NCBI RefSeq assembly: GCF_018145655.1
Contig: NZ_JAGSSY010000002.1
Span: 248,001-312,000 of the forward strand
Source: Campylobacter anatolicus
Lineage (GTDB): Bacteria; Campylobacterota; Campylobacteria; Campylobacterales; Campylobacteraceae
DNA length: 64,000 nucleotides
Direction of reading: 5' to 3'
Below are positions 1 through 10,231 of the stretch, one piece after another. Positions within the stretch are counted from its first letter, which is position 1, and each line of letters starts with the position of its first letter. The position numbers were made by a program, and so were the translations under genes. The notes beneath the pieces were generated by a model, which was not told the origin of the DNA, searched no databases, and saw only the letters and a list, made by a program, of their open reading frames with translations.

Positions 1-33
1 TAAGCAAAAAGCATATATAATTTTAAAGCCTGA

Positions 34-243
34 GTGATGCGAATAAGCATTCTAACGGGGTCCAACACTTTTGTATTAGCGAAGATGTATGGGGGCTATG
101 TGATGTGGCTTTGTTTAAATGCCTATAAAGCACGAGAAGTTGCAACCTTAAAGCACTCATCTATTTGCAAGATTGGCTTTGTTTTATGGGCCACTCTTTT
201 ATGCGACGCTCACTTGGGTTTTAAATTTATGGAGAGACAATGA
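34..243 (+). CDS. Unrecognised short membrane-like ORF or 3' gene remnant before purD
   Basis: A 69-codon frame opens at a GTG and stops in an ATGA overlap with the purD start at 240. The product is fairly hydrophobic, with one or two possible membrane stretches (around VMWLCLNAY and [10 protein letters not shown]). An in-frame stop lies directly upstream at 31-33. The pattern vaguely recalls the C-terminal helices of UbiA/CyoE-type prenyltransferases, but I cannot assign it. It may be a real small gene coupled to purD, the remnant of a decayed gene, or a chance frame. Confidence 0.25.
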   Translation: MMRISILTGSNTFVLAKMYGGYVMWLCLNAYKAREVATLKHSSICKIGFVLWATLLCDAHLGFKFMERQ

Positions 244-1487
244 AAATTCTTATCGTCGGCAGTGGTGGTAGAGAATACGCTATCGCACTTAAGCTTAAAT
301 CTGAAAAAAATGTATCAAAACTCTACTTCGCACCCGGCAATGGAGCGACTTCAAAGCTTGGTGAAAATTTAAATATAACCGACTTTAACGAACTTGCAAA
401 TTTTGCCAAAGATAACAGTATATCCCTAACCATCGTAGGTCCTGAAGCACCGCTTAGTGCTGGTATAGTGGATGTTTTTAAGGCTTATGGTTTGGTCATA
501 TTTGGTCCAAGTAGGGCAGCAGCCAAGCTTGAAAGTAGCAAGGCTTTTATGAAGGATTTCTTAGCCAGAAATAGCATAAAAACAGCACGTTATCTAAATA
601 CCGATGATAAAAATGAAGCTTTTAAATTTATAGACACTTTGGGTGAAACTGTCGTTGTTAAGGCCGATGGTCTTTGTGCTGGTAAGGGCGTGATAATAGC
701 AAAAACGCATGATGAAGCAAAGGCGGTTGTGGCTGATATGCTAAGTGGTGAGAGCTTTGGTGATGCTGGTCGGCGAGTAGTTGTGGAGGAGTTTTTAGAT
801 GGTTTTGAACTGAGCTTTTTTGCCATATGTGATGGCGATAGCTTTGTAACATTGCCTGTGGCACAAGATCATAAACGACTTTTAGATAACGATGAAGGTG
901 TAAATACTGGTGGCATGGGGGCTTATGCACCAAGTCCACTAGCGAGTATAAATTTAATAAAACGAGTTGAAGAAGAGGTTGTAAAACCAACATTAAAAGG
1001 TATGAAAGCCGAGGGTAATGAGTTTTGCGGAGTGCTTTTTGTAGGACTTATGGTTGTAGATAATGAGCCATATGTGCTTGAGTTTAACGTAAGATTTGGT
1101 GATCCTGAGTGTGAGGTGCTTATGCCTTTGATAGATGGGAATCTTAGTGAAATTTTAAAAAATGCAGCAGAAGGCACACTTAAAAATATAAGCTTAAAAT
1201 CGCAATACGCCGTTGGCGTCGTGATCGCAAGTGAAAACTACCCATATAAAAACTCACCAAAACAGCCAATAATCGTTCATAAAATACCAACAAACTCACA
1301 TCTAGTTTACGCTGGTGTGAGCGAAGAAAATGGCGTTATATACGCAAGTGGTGGCAGAGTATTGGTATGTGTGGGACTTGGGGATAGCATAAAACATGCT
1401 CAACAAAATGCTTACAAGCTATGCAAAAATGTTGAGTTTAAAGGTATGCAATACCGCAAAGACATAGCTTGGCAGGCACTTAGATGA
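240..1487 (+). CDS. purD: Phosphoribosylamine-glycine ligase (GARS)
   Basis: PurD joins glycine to 5-phosphoribosylamine using ATP, the second step of de novo purine synthesis in the cytosol. The 415-residue product has the normal family length. It starts with the GARS N-terminal motif ([16 protein letters not shown]). The ATP-grasp core follows, with [14 protein letters not shown] near residue 140, the [10 protein letters not shown] signature near 225 and the metal-binding stretch [12 protein letters not shown] near 283. The ATG has a GGAG ribosome site just upstream. Its stop overlaps the next gene (ATGA), so purD and the RDD gene are probably co-transcribed. Confidence 0.97.
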   Translation: MKILIVGSGGREYAIALKLKSEKNVSKLYFAPGNGATSKLGENLNITDFNELANFAKDNSISLTIVGPEAPLSAGIVDVFKAYGLVIFGPSRAAAKLESSKAFMKDFLARNSIKTARYLNTDDKNEAFKFIDTLGETVVVKADGLCAGKGVIIAKTHDEAKAVVADMLSGESFGDAGRRVVVEEFLDGFELSFFAICDGDSFVTLPVAQDHKRLLDNDEGVNTGGMGAYAPSPLASINLIKRVEEEVVKPTLKGMKAEGNEFCGVLFVGLMVVDNEPYVLEFNVRFGDPECEVLMPLIDGNLSEILKNAAEGTLKNISLKSQYAVGVVIASENYPYKNSPKQPIIVHKIPTNSHLVYAGVSEENGVIYASGGRVLVCVGLGDSIKHAQQNAYKLCKNVEFKGMQYRKDIAWQALR

Positions 1488-1936
1488 GCTTAAATTTATT
1501 AGATAAATTAGAGCGAGAGAGTATATCTTTGGCTAGTTTTAGCAAACGTGCTTGGGCATTTTTTATAGATGAGATACTTATTAGTGTGCTATTTTTTGTG
1601 ATATATTATGAGCAGTTTTCATTAGCTCAGACTTATGAGGCGGTGATGGTATTGGCTTCAAATTTATTGTTTCAGATGATAGCATTAAAAGTTATTTATC
1701 ACGCATTTTTTATTTGGTATTATGGTGCGACTGTTGGTATGATGCTTAATAAAATAATTTGCGTAAATGTAGATATACTAGATAAGCCAGATTTATCAGC
1801 CAGTATTTTAAGATCAGTGGTAAGAGTATTTAGTGAGAGCTGTTTTTATCTTGGATTTGTTTGGGCGTTTGGTAACCATGAGCGTCAGACTTGGCAGGAC
1901 AAAGTCGCTAAAACGGTTGTAGTAAATGTTTCATAA
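1484..1936 (+). CDS. RDD family integral membrane protein
   Basis: A 150-residue membrane protein with the RDD-family layout. The N-terminal segment contains the conserved Arg ([12 protein letters not shown], near residue 22) entering the first helix, followed by a second helix around residues 60-80 and a third region with [10 protein letters not shown] near 105-115. RDD proteins are small membrane proteins of mostly unknown role; some have been linked to ion exchange. The start overlaps the purD stop by 4 bases, and the 3' end overlaps the lptD start by 11, so this is an operon. The same gene follows purD in C. jejuni as I recall. The function is not established. Confidence 0.85.
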   Translation: MSLNLLDKLERESISLASFSKRAWAFFIDEILISVLFFVIYYEQFSLAQTYEAVMVLASNLLFQMIALKVIYHAFFIWYYGATVGMMLNKIICVNVDILDKPDLSASILRSVVRVFSESCFYLGFVWAFGNHERQTWQDKVAKTVVVNVS

Positions 1937-4076
1937 ATTTATATATCTATCATTAGCTTTTTCTTTAAGTTTAAATGCTGCGATTGAAGATGTTCAGCTA
2001 CTCGCTGATGATGTCAGGCAAGAAAATGGTATAGTAACAGCGAATAAAAATGTAGTTGTATATTCACAAAATTACCTAGTTACGGCCGATCGTGCCGTGT
2101 ATGATCAAAAAAGCTCAGTTATTGAGCTTTTTGGTAATGTCAATATGATGAAAGGCAAAGACGAGATTTCACGTTCAAACTACGCTAAACTAAATTTAAA
2201 AGATAATAGTAGTTGTTTTGATGCACTTTTTATGATGAATAAAGATATGGAGGTCTGGCTAAGAAGCGACGAGAGTAGTTCTGATAGTGAGTATTATCGC
2301 ACCAAAGGGGCAATGGTATCAAGCTGTAATGTGCAAAGCCCAGACTGGAGCATAACGTCAAGCTCCGCAATGCTAAATAAAAATAGCAAATTTTTACATA
2401 TGTTTAACCCTGTGTTTTATATTGGACAAGTGCCTGTTTTTTACCTACCGTATTTTGGATTTTCCACCGATACGACACGTAGAACCGGACTTTTGCCACC
2501 TGAGATAGGATATAGCAAAAATGAGGGCTTTTATTACAAACAACCAATATATTTTGCTCCATATAACGAGTGGGACTTTGAGCTTGATCCACAAATTCGC
2601 ACTAGTCGTGGTGCGGGAGTTTATGGCACGTTTAGATTTGCAGATTCGCCTGATTCACGCGGAGAGATAAGCTTTGGTACATTTAGTGACACAAATTCAT
2701 ATAGACAGCGGCAGAAAAATAAAAACTCAAATGATGCTAGTTTAAAAAACAAAACTCATAATGGCATTGGCTTTAAATACGATCGTGATAAGCTGATAAA
2801 ATACTTAACAGAGGTCGATATACAAGAGGGTTTGTGGATAGATGCAATGAGATTAAATGATATAGACTATTTAAATTTAAAGGGTCGCGATGATGATTTT
2901 GACTCACTTGTAAAGTCTAAATTTAACTATTTTGTGTCAAATGACAAGCACTATTTTGGTGCGTATGCGAAGTATTATATCGATACTGAAAAGATAGGCA
3001 GCCCAAATAGCAACAAAGATACGCTTCAAGAGTTGCCATCGCTTCAATACCATAAATTTACCGATGATTTGGTGCTTCCAAATTTATTATACTCTATAGA
3101 TCTTCAGTCGCATAGATACGACAGAAGTATAGGCATAACGGCCACACAGTATGAATTTAGACTGCCTATATCAGCACATTTGCCACTTTTTGATGATTTA
3201 GCAACATTTTCATTTTATGAAGAGCTTTATGCGACACACATCAACTATAATGACAAAGCAAACTCAGCTATTGATAGCAGGGAAGATAAAAGCACTGATT
3301 ATGTTAATAACTACCATAAATTTGCACTTCATACAGATCTTGCTAAAGCGTATGATGGATTTTTCCATACTATAAATCTTGGCAGTGAATATCTTTTACC
3401 AGGATATGATAAGGGTAAATTAGATGATGAGTTTATATACGATCTAGATTCGACGCACTATGAAAATTTCTTAATACAGGGAAAAAACAAAGAGGAGTTT
3501 TCACTTTATGCGACGCAGTATTTTTTCTTATCTAGTGGCAGAAAATTTTTACGCCACAGTATTTCACAAGGATACTATATAAAAGATGATGAATACGCAA
3601 ATTTAAAGAATAAAATAGCCTTTTATCCGTTTAAAAATTTATCTATATACAATAATTTTGAATATTCACACATAGATAGTCAGATCAAACGACTACAAAC
3701 AGGCATAATATACTCAAATGAATTGTTTGCAGCAAACATATTACATACTATGCGACGCAACTTAAACTACACGAAGGATAGCTATATAGCGACATCGGCT
3801 AGCATAAAGCTGCCACATCAGTTTAAACTACTTGGCAGTTGGCAATATGATTTGGAAAAGGATTATTCAAAGTCGTGGCGTTTTGGCATTCAACATAATA
3901 GAAAGTGTTGGAACTATGGCATAGTATTCCAAAAAGATATAGAGCCTACAACGACCACGAGTGGCTCTGCAACGAAAAAGTCAAATGGCGTATATTTTAC
4001 TATAAATTTTTATCCTATGGGTGGTGTGCATTATGATTTTTCGGTTGATAAAACGCAAGATAGTGGAAACAACTAA
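1926..4076 (+). CDS. lptD: LPS-assembly outer-membrane protein LptD
   Basis: LptD forms the outer-membrane beta-barrel that, with LptE, inserts lipopolysaccharide or lipooligosaccharide into the outer leaflet. The 716-residue product starts with a short signal peptide (about residues 1-18, ending near LNA). An N-terminal OstA/LptA-like beta-jellyroll follows (roughly 20-140, with LLADDVRQENGIVTA). The long barrel domain contains the family motif TTRRTGLLPPEIGYS near residue 185. Cysteines occur at the end of the N-domain (SSCFDALF, SSCNV) and near the C-terminus (HNRKCWNYG), as expected for disulfide-linked LptD. The stop overlaps the next ATG. Confidence 0.94.
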   Translation: MFHKFIYLSLAFSLSLNAAIEDVQLLADDVRQENGIVTANKNVVVYSQNYLVTADRAVYDQKSSVIELFGNVNMMKGKDEISRSNYAKLNLKDNSSCFDALFMMNKDMEVWLRSDESSSDSEYYRTKGAMVSSCNVQSPDWSITSSSAMLNKNSKFLHMFNPVFYIGQVPVFYLPYFGFSTDTTRRTGLLPPEIGYSKNEGFYYKQPIYFAPYNEWDFELDPQIRTSRGAGVYGTFRFADSPDSRGEISFGTFSDTNSYRQRQKNKNSNDASLKNKTHNGIGFKYDRDKLIKYLTEVDIQEGLWIDAMRLNDIDYLNLKGRDDDFDSLVKSKFNYFVSNDKHYFGAYAKYYIDTEKIGSPNSNKDTLQELPSLQYHKFTDDLVLPNLLYSIDLQSHRYDRSIGITATQYEFRLPISAHLPLFDDLATFSFYEELYATHINYNDKANSAIDSREDKSTDYVNNYHKFALHTDLAKAYDGFFHTINLGSEYLLPGYDKGKLDDEFIYDLDSTHYENFLIQGKNKEEFSLYATQYFFLSSGRKFLRHSISQGYYIKDDEYANLKNKIAFYPFKNLSIYNNFEYSHIDSQIKRLQTGIIYSNELFAANILHTMRRNLNYTKDSYIATSASIKLPHQFKLLGSWQYDLEKDYSKSWRFGIQHNRKCWNYGIVFQKDIEPTTTTSGSATKKSNGVYFTINFYPMGGVHYDFSVDKTQDSGNN

Positions 4077-4783
4077 TGCTACAAAGTAGCGTTTATAAAT
4101 TTAAAGACCAGCTAGATGCTGCAACTAAAATGCTTGAAATTTTACCTAAAAAAGAGCTAGTCGAAGCTAAAACTATAGTTGTTTGTATGTCTCTTGACTC
4201 AGTTATAATGACAGATGAGATATGCAAGGGGCTAGGTTTAAGTTATGAGATGCTATTTTCTGAACCGATAGCCGCACCAAATAACAATGAGTGTGATATA
4301 GCCATAGTAAGCGAGACTGAAGATATAGTCGTTAATGACGAATTAACAAAAGCTTTTGATATTACATATGATTTTATTTACGGTGAAGCACATAGAAAAT
4401 ATGAAGAGAAAATTCTAAAAAATGTTTATAAATTTAGAAAGGGCAATCTATTAAGATCATTAAAAGGGAGTAATGTGCTTTTAATGGACGAGGGCTGTGA
4501 GACGGGGCTGACTGCACTAGTTTGTATAAAAACTTTATCAAAACTGAAAGTAAAAACCATCTCATATGCTACGCCGATTATCGCTACTGATGTTGCTACT
4601 AGCCTTAGTGATTTGGTCGATGAAATTTATACGGTCGAAAAGGTCGCAGATTTTATCGATGTTGATACATATTATAATAAAAAAATCGAAGCAAATAGTG
4701 AATGCATAATATCGATACTAGAAGATAGCCCGTACTATCTACCGCTGCAAAAACAACAAGGAGAAAAAACCAATGCAATATAG
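4076..4783 (+). CDS. Predicted phosphoribosyltransferase-like protein
   Basis: This 235-residue cytosolic protein starts in an ATGA overlap with lptD and its end overlaps the pnp start by 11 bases. It looks like the COG1926-type phosphoribosyltransferase fold. A hydrophobic strand runs into an acidic PRPP-loop-like motif ([16 protein letters not shown], residues about 137-152), and the C-terminal [18 protein letters not shown] resembles the family tail. The PRPP loop is altered (DEGCETG rather than DD-x-x-x-TG), so activity is uncertain. As I recall, a hypothetical gene sits at the same place between the RDD gene and pnp in C. jejuni. The substrate is unknown. Confidence 0.7.
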   Translation: MLQSSVYKFKDQLDAATKMLEILPKKELVEAKTIVVCMSLDSVIMTDEICKGLGLSYEMLFSEPIAAPNNNECDIAIVSETEDIVVNDELTKAFDITYDFIYGEAHRKYEEKILKNVYKFRKGNLLRSLKGSNVLLMDEGCETGLTALVCIKTLSKLKVKTISYATPIIATDVATSLSDLVDEIYTVEKVADFIDVDTYYNKKIEANSECIISILEDSPYYLPLQKQQGEKTNAI

Positions 4784-6974
4784 TATAGAAGTAAATAATC
4801 AGGTTGAAGTATTTGACCTAAATAAAGTCGCTAAACAAGCCGCTGGTGCAGTGCTTTTGCGAGTAAAAAACACAGTTGTTTTAGCCACTGTTGCACGTGA
4901 TGATACACAAGTTAGTGAAGATTTTTTACCGCTAACAGTGCAATATCTAGAAAAGTCTTATGCTGCTGGACGTATACCAGGCGGATATGTTAAACGCGAG
5001 ACCAAACCTGGGGAGTTTGAGACGCTTACATCACGCATTATCGATCGCTCACTACGTCCGCTTTTCCCAAAGGGGTATGCATATCCAACACAGATAGTAG
5101 TTATGGTGCTTTCAGCTGATCCTGAGGTGGATTTGCAAGTAGTTGGTCTAAATGCTGCTAGTGTGGCACTATATCTTAGCGACATTCCTGTCAATCGTCC
5201 AGTTTGTGGTGTTAGAGTGGGGTATATAGATGATAAATTTGTGATAAATCCAAGTAATACAGAGCTAAAATCAAGCGCATTAGATCTATATGTGGCTGGA
5301 ACAAAAGATGAACTTTTGATGATTGAGATGCGAAGTATAGCACAGCAAAGCTCACAAGTCATTCCTATCGTAGCGATAGATCCGATGATCGATCCAAGTC
5401 TTAGCGAGAGTATAGCACAAAAACAAAGCATGAATGAATTTAGCGAAGATAAAATGCTTGAGGCTATCGATGTGGCAGCTCAGGCGATACTTCGTGCAAG
5501 TAGTGCTTATGAAGAGGCTTTTGCTCCACATAAAAAAGAGGATGCGATTTTAGAGCTTAAACCAGAGATAGAGAATGAAAACATAGCTATTTATATAGAT
5601 AAATTTTATAAAAATGATGTGAAAAATGCTATAAATCAAATGGCAAAAAGCGAACGTGCCAGTGAGTTAAACAAGATCGCCAAGCAAATTTTAAGCGATG
5701 AAGTCGCACAAAAAGAGGGCTGGGAAGAGGCTGTCATATCAAATGTATTGGCTAAATTTAAGAAGAAAATTGTGCGTGAGCAGATTATAAACGATCGTGT
5801 AAGGGCTGATGGTAGAGCCCTTGATGAGGTTCGTCCGATAAGTATAGAGACAAATTTATTACCAAATGCACACGGATCTTGTTTATTCACACGCGGTCAG
5901 ACACAAGCTCTAGTTATAGCCACTCTTGGCACAGATAGCGATGCTCAGATGTATGATATGCTTACCGAAAAGAGTGCATTGACTGAAAAATTTATGTTTA
6001 ACTACAACTTCCCAGGATTTAGTGTAGGTGAGGCAAGTCCGCTAAAAGCTCCAGGCAGACGTGAATTAGGGCATGGTAATCTTGCAAAACGTGCTTTAAT
6101 GCCAAGCATAAATATAAGCTCGCCTTACACTATACGTGTAGTTTCTGAAATTTTAGAGAGTAACGGCTCAAGCTCTATGGCTAGTGTTTGTGGTGGCTCA
6201 CTCGCACTTCGTGCAGCTGGTGTAGATACGCAAAAGCTAGTTGCTGGTGTAGCGATGGGGCTTGTATTTGAAGGAGATCAGCACGCAGTTTTAACTGATA
6301 TAATGGGGCTTGAAGATCATGATGGCGATATGGACTTTAAGGTTGCTGGATCAAGAGATGGCATAACTGCACTCCAAATGGATATAAAGCTAGGCGGTAT
6401 AAGTCTTGAAGTGCTTAAAGAAGCTCTTTATCAGGCTAAACGTGGACGTGATCATATATTAAATTTAATGGAGCAAGCGGACGCAAAGATAGAGATAAAT
6501 GATGATGTGCTGCCAAAACTTGAGCTATTTAGCGTTGATCCAAGCAAGATAGTAGATATTATCGGACAAGCTGGTAAGACTATAAAAGAGATAATAGAAA
6601 AATTTGAAGTTTCAATAGATCTTGATAGGGAAAAAGGCGAAGTTAAAATAGCAGGTGATGCCAAGAAAAATGTCGATGCTGCAAAGGATTACATTATATC
6701 AATCACCTCAAAAGACAACTCGCGTGGTGGCTTTAAAAAGCATGGTGATAGACGTGATAAAGACAAGTTAAAGTCAGTATTTAATATAGGTGATGAGTTT
6801 GATGGAGTTGTAAAAAATATCGTTGATTTTGGTGTATTTATTGAACTTAAAGATGGAGTAGATGGATTACTCCACATATCAAAAATAAAGACGCCGTTTA
6901 ATGTCGGTGATCGCGTTAAAGTGTATGTAAGCGAACAAAAAGGTAATAAAATTTCGCTTAGCTTGGTTGAATAA
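4773..6974 (+). CDS. pnp: Polynucleotide phosphorylase (polyribonucleotide nucleotidyltransferase)
   Basis: PNPase degrades RNA 3'-5' phosphorolytically and is central to mRNA turnover; in Campylobacter it is also linked to cold survival. The 733-residue protein has the full family layout. The first RNase PH domain (about 1-210) carries the motif [11 protein letters not shown] helical linker follows, then the catalytic second RNase PH domain (about 310-540) with [17 protein letters not shown] and [31 protein letters not shown] domain (about 555-620, [12 protein letters not shown]) and a C-terminal S1 domain (about 665-732, [15 protein letters not shown]) complete it. An AAGGAG site lies upstream of the ATG inside the preceding gene. 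Confidence 0.97.
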   Translation: MQYSIEVNNQVEVFDLNKVAKQAAGAVLLRVKNTVVLATVARDDTQVSEDFLPLTVQYLEKSYAAGRIPGGYVKRETKPGEFETLTSRIIDRSLRPLFPKGYAYPTQIVVMVLSADPEVDLQVVGLNAASVALYLSDIPVNRPVCGVRVGYIDDKFVINPSNTELKSSALDLYVAGTKDELLMIEMRSIAQQSSQVIPIVAIDPMIDPSLSESIAQKQSMNEFSEDKMLEAIDVAAQAILRASSAYEEAFAPHKKEDAILELKPEIENENIAIYIDKFYKNDVKNAINQMAKSERASELNKIAKQILSDEVAQKEGWEEAVISNVLAKFKKKIVREQIINDRVRADGRALDEVRPISIETNLLPNAHGSCLFTRGQTQALVIATLGTDSDAQMYDMLTEKSALTEKFMFNYNFPGFSVGEASPLKAPGRRELGHGNLAKRALMPSINISSPYTIRVVSEILESNGSSSMASVCGGSLALRAAGVDTQKLVAGVAMGLVFEGDQHAVLTDIMGLEDHDGDMDFKVAGSRDGITALQMDIKLGGISLEVLKEALYQAKRGRDHILNLMEQADAKIEINDDVLPKLELFSVDPSKIVDIIGQAGKTIKEIIEKFEVSIDLDREKGEVKIAGDAKKNVDAAKDYIISITSKDNSRGGFKKHGDRRDKDKLKSVFNIGDEFDGVVKNIVDFGVFIELKDGVDGLLHISKIKTPFNVGDRVKVYVSEQKGNKISLSLVE

Positions 6975-6990
6975 ATTTTAAAGGATAAAT

Positions 6991-7842
6991 ATGAAGTATA
7001 AAAAGATCTTATTTCCAATTGGTGCAGGAGATGACATTGAGCCTAGAATTTATGGTGCTTTAAAAGTAGCAAAATGGCTAAAGACACACATCGAAGTTAT
7101 GGCGTTTCAGCTTGATCCAAGTATAGTTTATAATATGAAGATGACGCTTCGTGGAGGTGTTTTGTTTGAGGAATTTTTAAAATCAGCCAAGTCTGAGCTA
7201 GAAGAAGAAAGCAAACAAAATGAAAATTTATTTAAAAAAATATGTGCCGATTTAGATATAAAGATTAGCGATGAGTATGAAGAGGGTATTTGCACGGCTA
7301 AATTTACAACTCATCGTGGCAAACGCAGTGCGATAGTCAAAGAGAAGTCAAAATTTTGCGATATGGTCATAGCTGCCGTGCCTATTGATGGACGTATAAC
7401 AGGCACTTTTGAAGCAGCTGTAATAAAAAGTGGCAAAAATGTCATCGCTATACCAAGAAATTTGAAGGAATTTAGTGCCGATAACATACTTGTAAGCTGG
7501 ACTGATACATCTCAAAGCTCACGTGCATTAACTAGTTCGATTGGTCTTTTAAAAAGAGCTAAAAAGGTGCATTGTATAACATCTCGTGTGAGCTTAGGTG
7601 ACGATACAGAGAGAAATCTTCAAGAGCTTGAAGAGTATTTTAAGCTTCACGATATAAAGGCGACTTTCGATGTTATTGATACTACATCGATACCAGGAGA
7701 GGCATTACTAAAAGCAGCCAAAGAAAATAAATCAGACCTTATAGTGGCTGGAAGACATGGCGAAAATGGATTAATTGAGATGGTACTAGGTGGCACTTCT
7801 AGATTTTTTCTAGCTCACACAGATATACCTGTATTTATGTAA
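6991..7842 (+). CDS. Universal stress protein (tandem UspA domains)
   Basis: A 283-residue cytosolic protein with two UspA-like alpha/beta domains. The first begins at KKILFPIGAGDD and the second at DNILVSWTDTS near residue 165. The C-terminal nucleotide-binding signature is intact (VAGRHGENGLIEMVLGGTSRFFLAHTDIPVFM compressed as G-2x-G-9x-G-S/T near 250-272), so it may bind ATP. It starts 16 bases after the pnp stop with AAAGGA before the ATG and is followed by a terminator hairpin, so it is probably the last gene of the purD-pnp run. The physiological role is not predictable from the sequence. Confidence 0.88.
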   Translation: MKYKKILFPIGAGDDIEPRIYGALKVAKWLKTHIEVMAFQLDPSIVYNMKMTLRGGVLFEEFLKSAKSELEEESKQNENLFKKICADLDIKISDEYEEGICTAKFTTHRGKRSAIVKEKSKFCDMVIAAVPIDGRITGTFEAAVIKSGKNVIAIPRNLKEFSADNILVSWTDTSQSSRALTSSIGLLKRAKKVHCITSRVSLGDDTERNLQELEEYFKLHDIKATFDVIDTTSIPGEALLKAAKENKSDLIVAGRHGENGLIEMVLGGTSRFFLAHTDIPVFM

Positions 7843-7847
7843 AAATT

Positions 7848-7877
7848 TGCGTCTAGTTATGACTGGACGCATCTACT
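7848..7877 (+). terminator. Intrinsic terminator after the Usp gene
   Basis: A 10-bp stem (7848-7857 with 7862-7871, one G-U pair, 4-base loop TATG) starts six bases after the stop codon and is followed by a T-rich run. It probably ends the plus-strand purD-to-Usp transcript. Confidence 0.75.
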
Positions 7878-8055
7878 TTTATATTTAAAACCACATACGA
7901 TTTTAATTTAATACATAAAATAGCAATAAAGGTAATGAAGTTTATTATACAAAATAGCTTTCAAATTTTAATGCTTGTAATAGTGGTTAAAAGTTTATAA
8001 GATACTGCTTTGCCTGATGTTTTAAGAAATTTCATAGATTCTTTTTTGATAAAAG

Positions 8056-8133
8056 TAAATTTAAAAAGTAGCAATGATGAAAAAATTGTTTTTTTAACTT
8101 TCGCTCTTGTAGCATTCGCATTTGGTGCTGATG
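8056..8133 (+). pseudogene. Inverted, frameshifted copy of the atpE 5' end
   Basis: Bases 8088-8133 are an exact 46-base inverted copy of 8585-8630, which encodes the start of atpE on the minus strand. Weaker similarity continues upstream through the start codon to the TAAATTTAAAAAG block before the ribosome site. In this copy the ribosome site is degraded (AAGTAGCA instead of AAAGGAG) and a base is missing just after the ATG, so the frame reaches a stop after six codons. It cannot encode a c subunit. The remaining sequence between 7878 and 8218 shows nothing I recognise. Confidence 0.85.
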
Positions 8134-8218
8134 ATGTAGTGTTGCTTCAAAGGCATATCAGTAGTATAGTTGATTGAAAGATGAGTATAATTTAAATTAT
8201 AAATAAGAGATAAAAAAA

Positions 8219-8303
8219 TGGTGCGACCCACGAGACTTGAACTCGCACACCGTAACGGCACTACCACCTCAAAGTAGCGTGTCTACCATTCCACCAAGGT
8301 CGC
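8219..8303 (-). tRNA. tRNA-Leu (anticodon GAG)
   Basis: The minus strand folds into an 85-base class II tRNA. The acceptor stem is GCGACCT paired with GGGTCGC, followed by discriminator A and an encoded CCA (8219-8221). The D-arm is GGTGGAATGGTAGAC. The anticodon loop TTGAGGT has GAG at its centre, a long variable arm (TGCCG-TTA-CGGTG) is present, and the T-arm contains GTTCAAG. The match to bacterial tRNA-Leu(GAG) is clear. It lies just downstream of atpE in the same orientation and may be co-transcribed. Confidence 0.96.
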
Positions 8304-8314
8304 ATAATGTATCT

Positions 8315-8333
8315 GCCCCCAAAAAAAGGGGGC
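8315..8333 (-). terminator. G/C-rich hairpin between atpE and tRNA-Leu
   Basis: Reading the minus strand, GCCCCC, seven Ts and GGGGGC form a perfect 6-bp stem-loop seven bases after the atpE stop. There is no U-tract after the stem, so it is not a classical terminator. It could be an atpE mRNA 3'-end stabiliser or a processing site before the tRNA. Confidence 0.5.
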
Positions 8334-8339
8334 GAGATA

Positions 8340-8642
8340 TCAACCAAGCATTGGGTTTGCGTATAAAACAATAAGTGTTATAACTAATGCGTAGATAACC
8401 TGTGCTTCGATCATCGCAAGTGCGATAAACATCGTAGTCATAAGTTTACTGCCTACACCTGGGTTTCTAGCTGTTCCGCTGATAGTAGCCGCTGCTGTAT
8501 TACCCATACCGATAGCACCACCAAGGGCTGCTAGACCTAGACCTATACCAGCTGCGATAAGCGAATAAGACTTTACCATCTCGCCATCAGCACCAAATGC
8601 GAATGCTACAAGAGCGAAAGTTAAAAAAACGATTTTTTTCAT
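8340..8642 (-). CDS. atpE: F0F1 ATP synthase subunit c
   Basis: The proteolipid subunit c forms the rotor ring of F0 in the inner membrane. The 100-residue product has an N-terminal signal-like helix (about 1-18, ending FAFGA). The two-helix hairpin follows: a Gly/Ala-rich first helix (GIGLGLAALGGAIGMG), the polar loop SGTARNPG, and a second helix with the ion-binding carboxylate Glu79 in AMIEAQVIYAL. The usual Na+ signature (Gln in helix 1 and ES/ET after the carboxylate) is absent, so the ring is probably H+-type. AAAGGAG precedes the ATG. The extra N-terminal segment makes it longer than the about 80-residue E. coli protein. Confidence 0.95.
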   Translation of the reverse strand: MKKIVFLTFALVAFAFGADGEMVKSYSLIAAGIGLGLAALGGAIGMGNTAAATISGTARNPGVGSKLMTTMFIALAMIEAQVIYALVITLIVLYANPMLG

Positions 8643-8884
8643 CGTTACTCCTTTTTAAATTTAAAGCCCTTTCGGATCTGTCCCCTACTCAAAACTTTAT
8701 AAGAGCGTATAATACAAAAAAATAGCTTAAATTTTAATTTTTTAGAGTCTAGAAATTTTATGTTTCGTTTTTTCCATATTAATTTGATATTTTATGTCAA
8801 TACTTTGTATTTCTTAGAAAAATAAAAGTTTTTTTATGATAAGCTCAAAAAATTATTTATATTATATTAAAATTTAAGGCCACT

Positions 8885-10231
8885 ATGTTAAACGAAAAAT
8901 TCTCTAAAATTGGCTTTGTCTTAGCTATGGCAGGCTCTGCTGTTGGGCTTGGTAATGCTTGGAAATTTCCAACCATGGTTGGAAATAATGGCGGTTCGGC
9001 ATTTATTCTGCTTTATCTATTACTTACGTTTGGTGTGGCATTTATTGCATTTTTAGCTGAGCTTAGTATAGGAAAGCTTGGCGAAACTGATGTTGTAAGC
9101 TCTATACACAAACTCGCACCAAGGCATAAAAATGCTTGGTCGTTGGCTGGTTTTTTTATGGTTACGGCAGTACTCATCGCTTCATTTTATATGGTGGTTA
9201 TTGGTTGGATATTAAGGTATATTGTATCTAGTTTTTCAGCTTTACCACAGAGTAGTAAAGACGCTGCTGAAGAGTTTGGAAATTTATTAAGCAGTGATAT
9301 TTTTAGTGCTATTTTGTGTTTTAGTGCAGTATTTCTTCTTGTATTTTGCGTAGTTTCAAGAGGGATAAAAAGTGGCATAGAAAAGCTAAATGTTTGGATG
9401 ATGCCAACCCTTTTTGTTCTGCTTTTATGTATGCTTATATACTCTATGAGTATCACAGATGGTTTTGTAGCGGCAGCTAAATTTTTGTTTATACCAAATT
9501 TTAGTTTGATTACGCCAGATATCGTCCTTCAAGCACTTGGACTAGCTTTTTTCTCGCTATCTATGGGTGTGGGGACGGTTTCAACATATGCAGCTAGTTT
9601 ACCAGATCATACAAATTTACTCAAATCAACACTCTCTATCATTTTTATTAATATTTTGATAGGTATTATGATGGGGCTTATTGTATTTACATTTATGTTT
9701 ACATACGGAGAGGATACGACTCAAGCAGGTCCTGGACTTATATTTGTCTCACTTACGACGCTATTTGCCAAGCTCGGTTTTATAGGAAATATCATATCAA
9801 TTGCATTTTTTTCATCACTTTTATTTACTGGTATAACGAGTGCGGTTTCGATGATTGAACCATTTACTTACTATTTGATTAATAAATTTGGATTTTCACG
9901 TAAAAAGGCTTTAGTTTTCATAGGCGTATTTGTTTATATTTTGGGTATTATGTGTATTTTATCGTATTACAAGCCTACAGCAGAAAATTTTATACTATTT
10001 GGTAAGCCGATATTTGATGTGCTTGATTATCTCACTTCAAATGTCTTAATGCCAATAGGAGCTATTGCTTTTAGTATATTTGTGGGCTTTGTGCTTAAAA
10101 AAGATGGACTTTATTTGCTTTTTAGTGGATTTATGAGTAAGTTCTGGTTTGAAGTGTGGCATTTTTTGCTTCGTTTTGTCGTTCCGATTGCGATTGTGGT
10201 TATTATGCTTTATCAGATAGTGAGTAAATAA
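8885..10231 (+). CDS. Sodium-dependent transporter, NSS family (first of a tandem pair)
   Basis: A 448-residue inner-membrane protein with 11-12 predicted helices and the neurotransmitter:sodium symporter signature near the N-terminus (AGSAVGLGNAWKFPTMVGNNGG, given here as AGSAVGLGNAWKFP plus MVGNNGG). This unwound helix-1 region binds Na+ and substrate in LeuT. FSLSMGVGTVSTYAASLPD (residues about 223-241) matches the helix-6 substrate region. The likely substrates are amino acids, but specificity cannot be read. The next gene starts directly after the stop and is clearly paralogous. As I recall, C. jejuni also has two such genes beside atpE. Confidence 0.92.
   Translation: MLNEKFSKIGFVLAMAGSAVGLGNAWKFPTMVGNNGGSAFILLYLLLTFGVAFIAFLAELSIGKLGETDVVSSIHKLAPRHKNAWSLAGFFMVTAVLIASFYMVVIGWILRYIVSSFSALPQSSKDAAEEFGNLLSSDIFSAILCFSAVFLLVFCVVSRGIKSGIEKLNVWMMPTLFVLLLCMLIYSMSITDGFVAAAKFLFIPNFSLITPDIVLQALGLAFFSLSMGVGTVSTYAASLPDHTNLLKSTLSIIFINILIGIMMGLIVFTFMFTYGEDTTQAGPGLIFVSLTTLFAKLGFIGNIISIAFFSSLLFTGITSAVSMIEPFTYYLINKFGFSRKKALVFIGVFVYILGIMCILSYYKPTAENFILFGKPIFDVLDYLTSNVLMPIGAIAFSIFVGFVLKKDGLYLLFSGFMSKFWFEVWHFLLRFVVPIAIVVIMLYQIVSK

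Noticed and set aside
8315-8333. A contingency homopolymer tract
   Set aside because: Runs are only five Gs or Cs and seven As and lie in a hairpin outside any gene; no poly-G tract of eight or more occurs where I looked.
8088-8630. A phase-variable invertible switch between the atpE inverted repeats
   Set aside because: The upstream copy lost a base after its ATG and its ribosome site, so inversion would inactivate atpE, which is essential for the ATP synthase; no recombinase is nearby.
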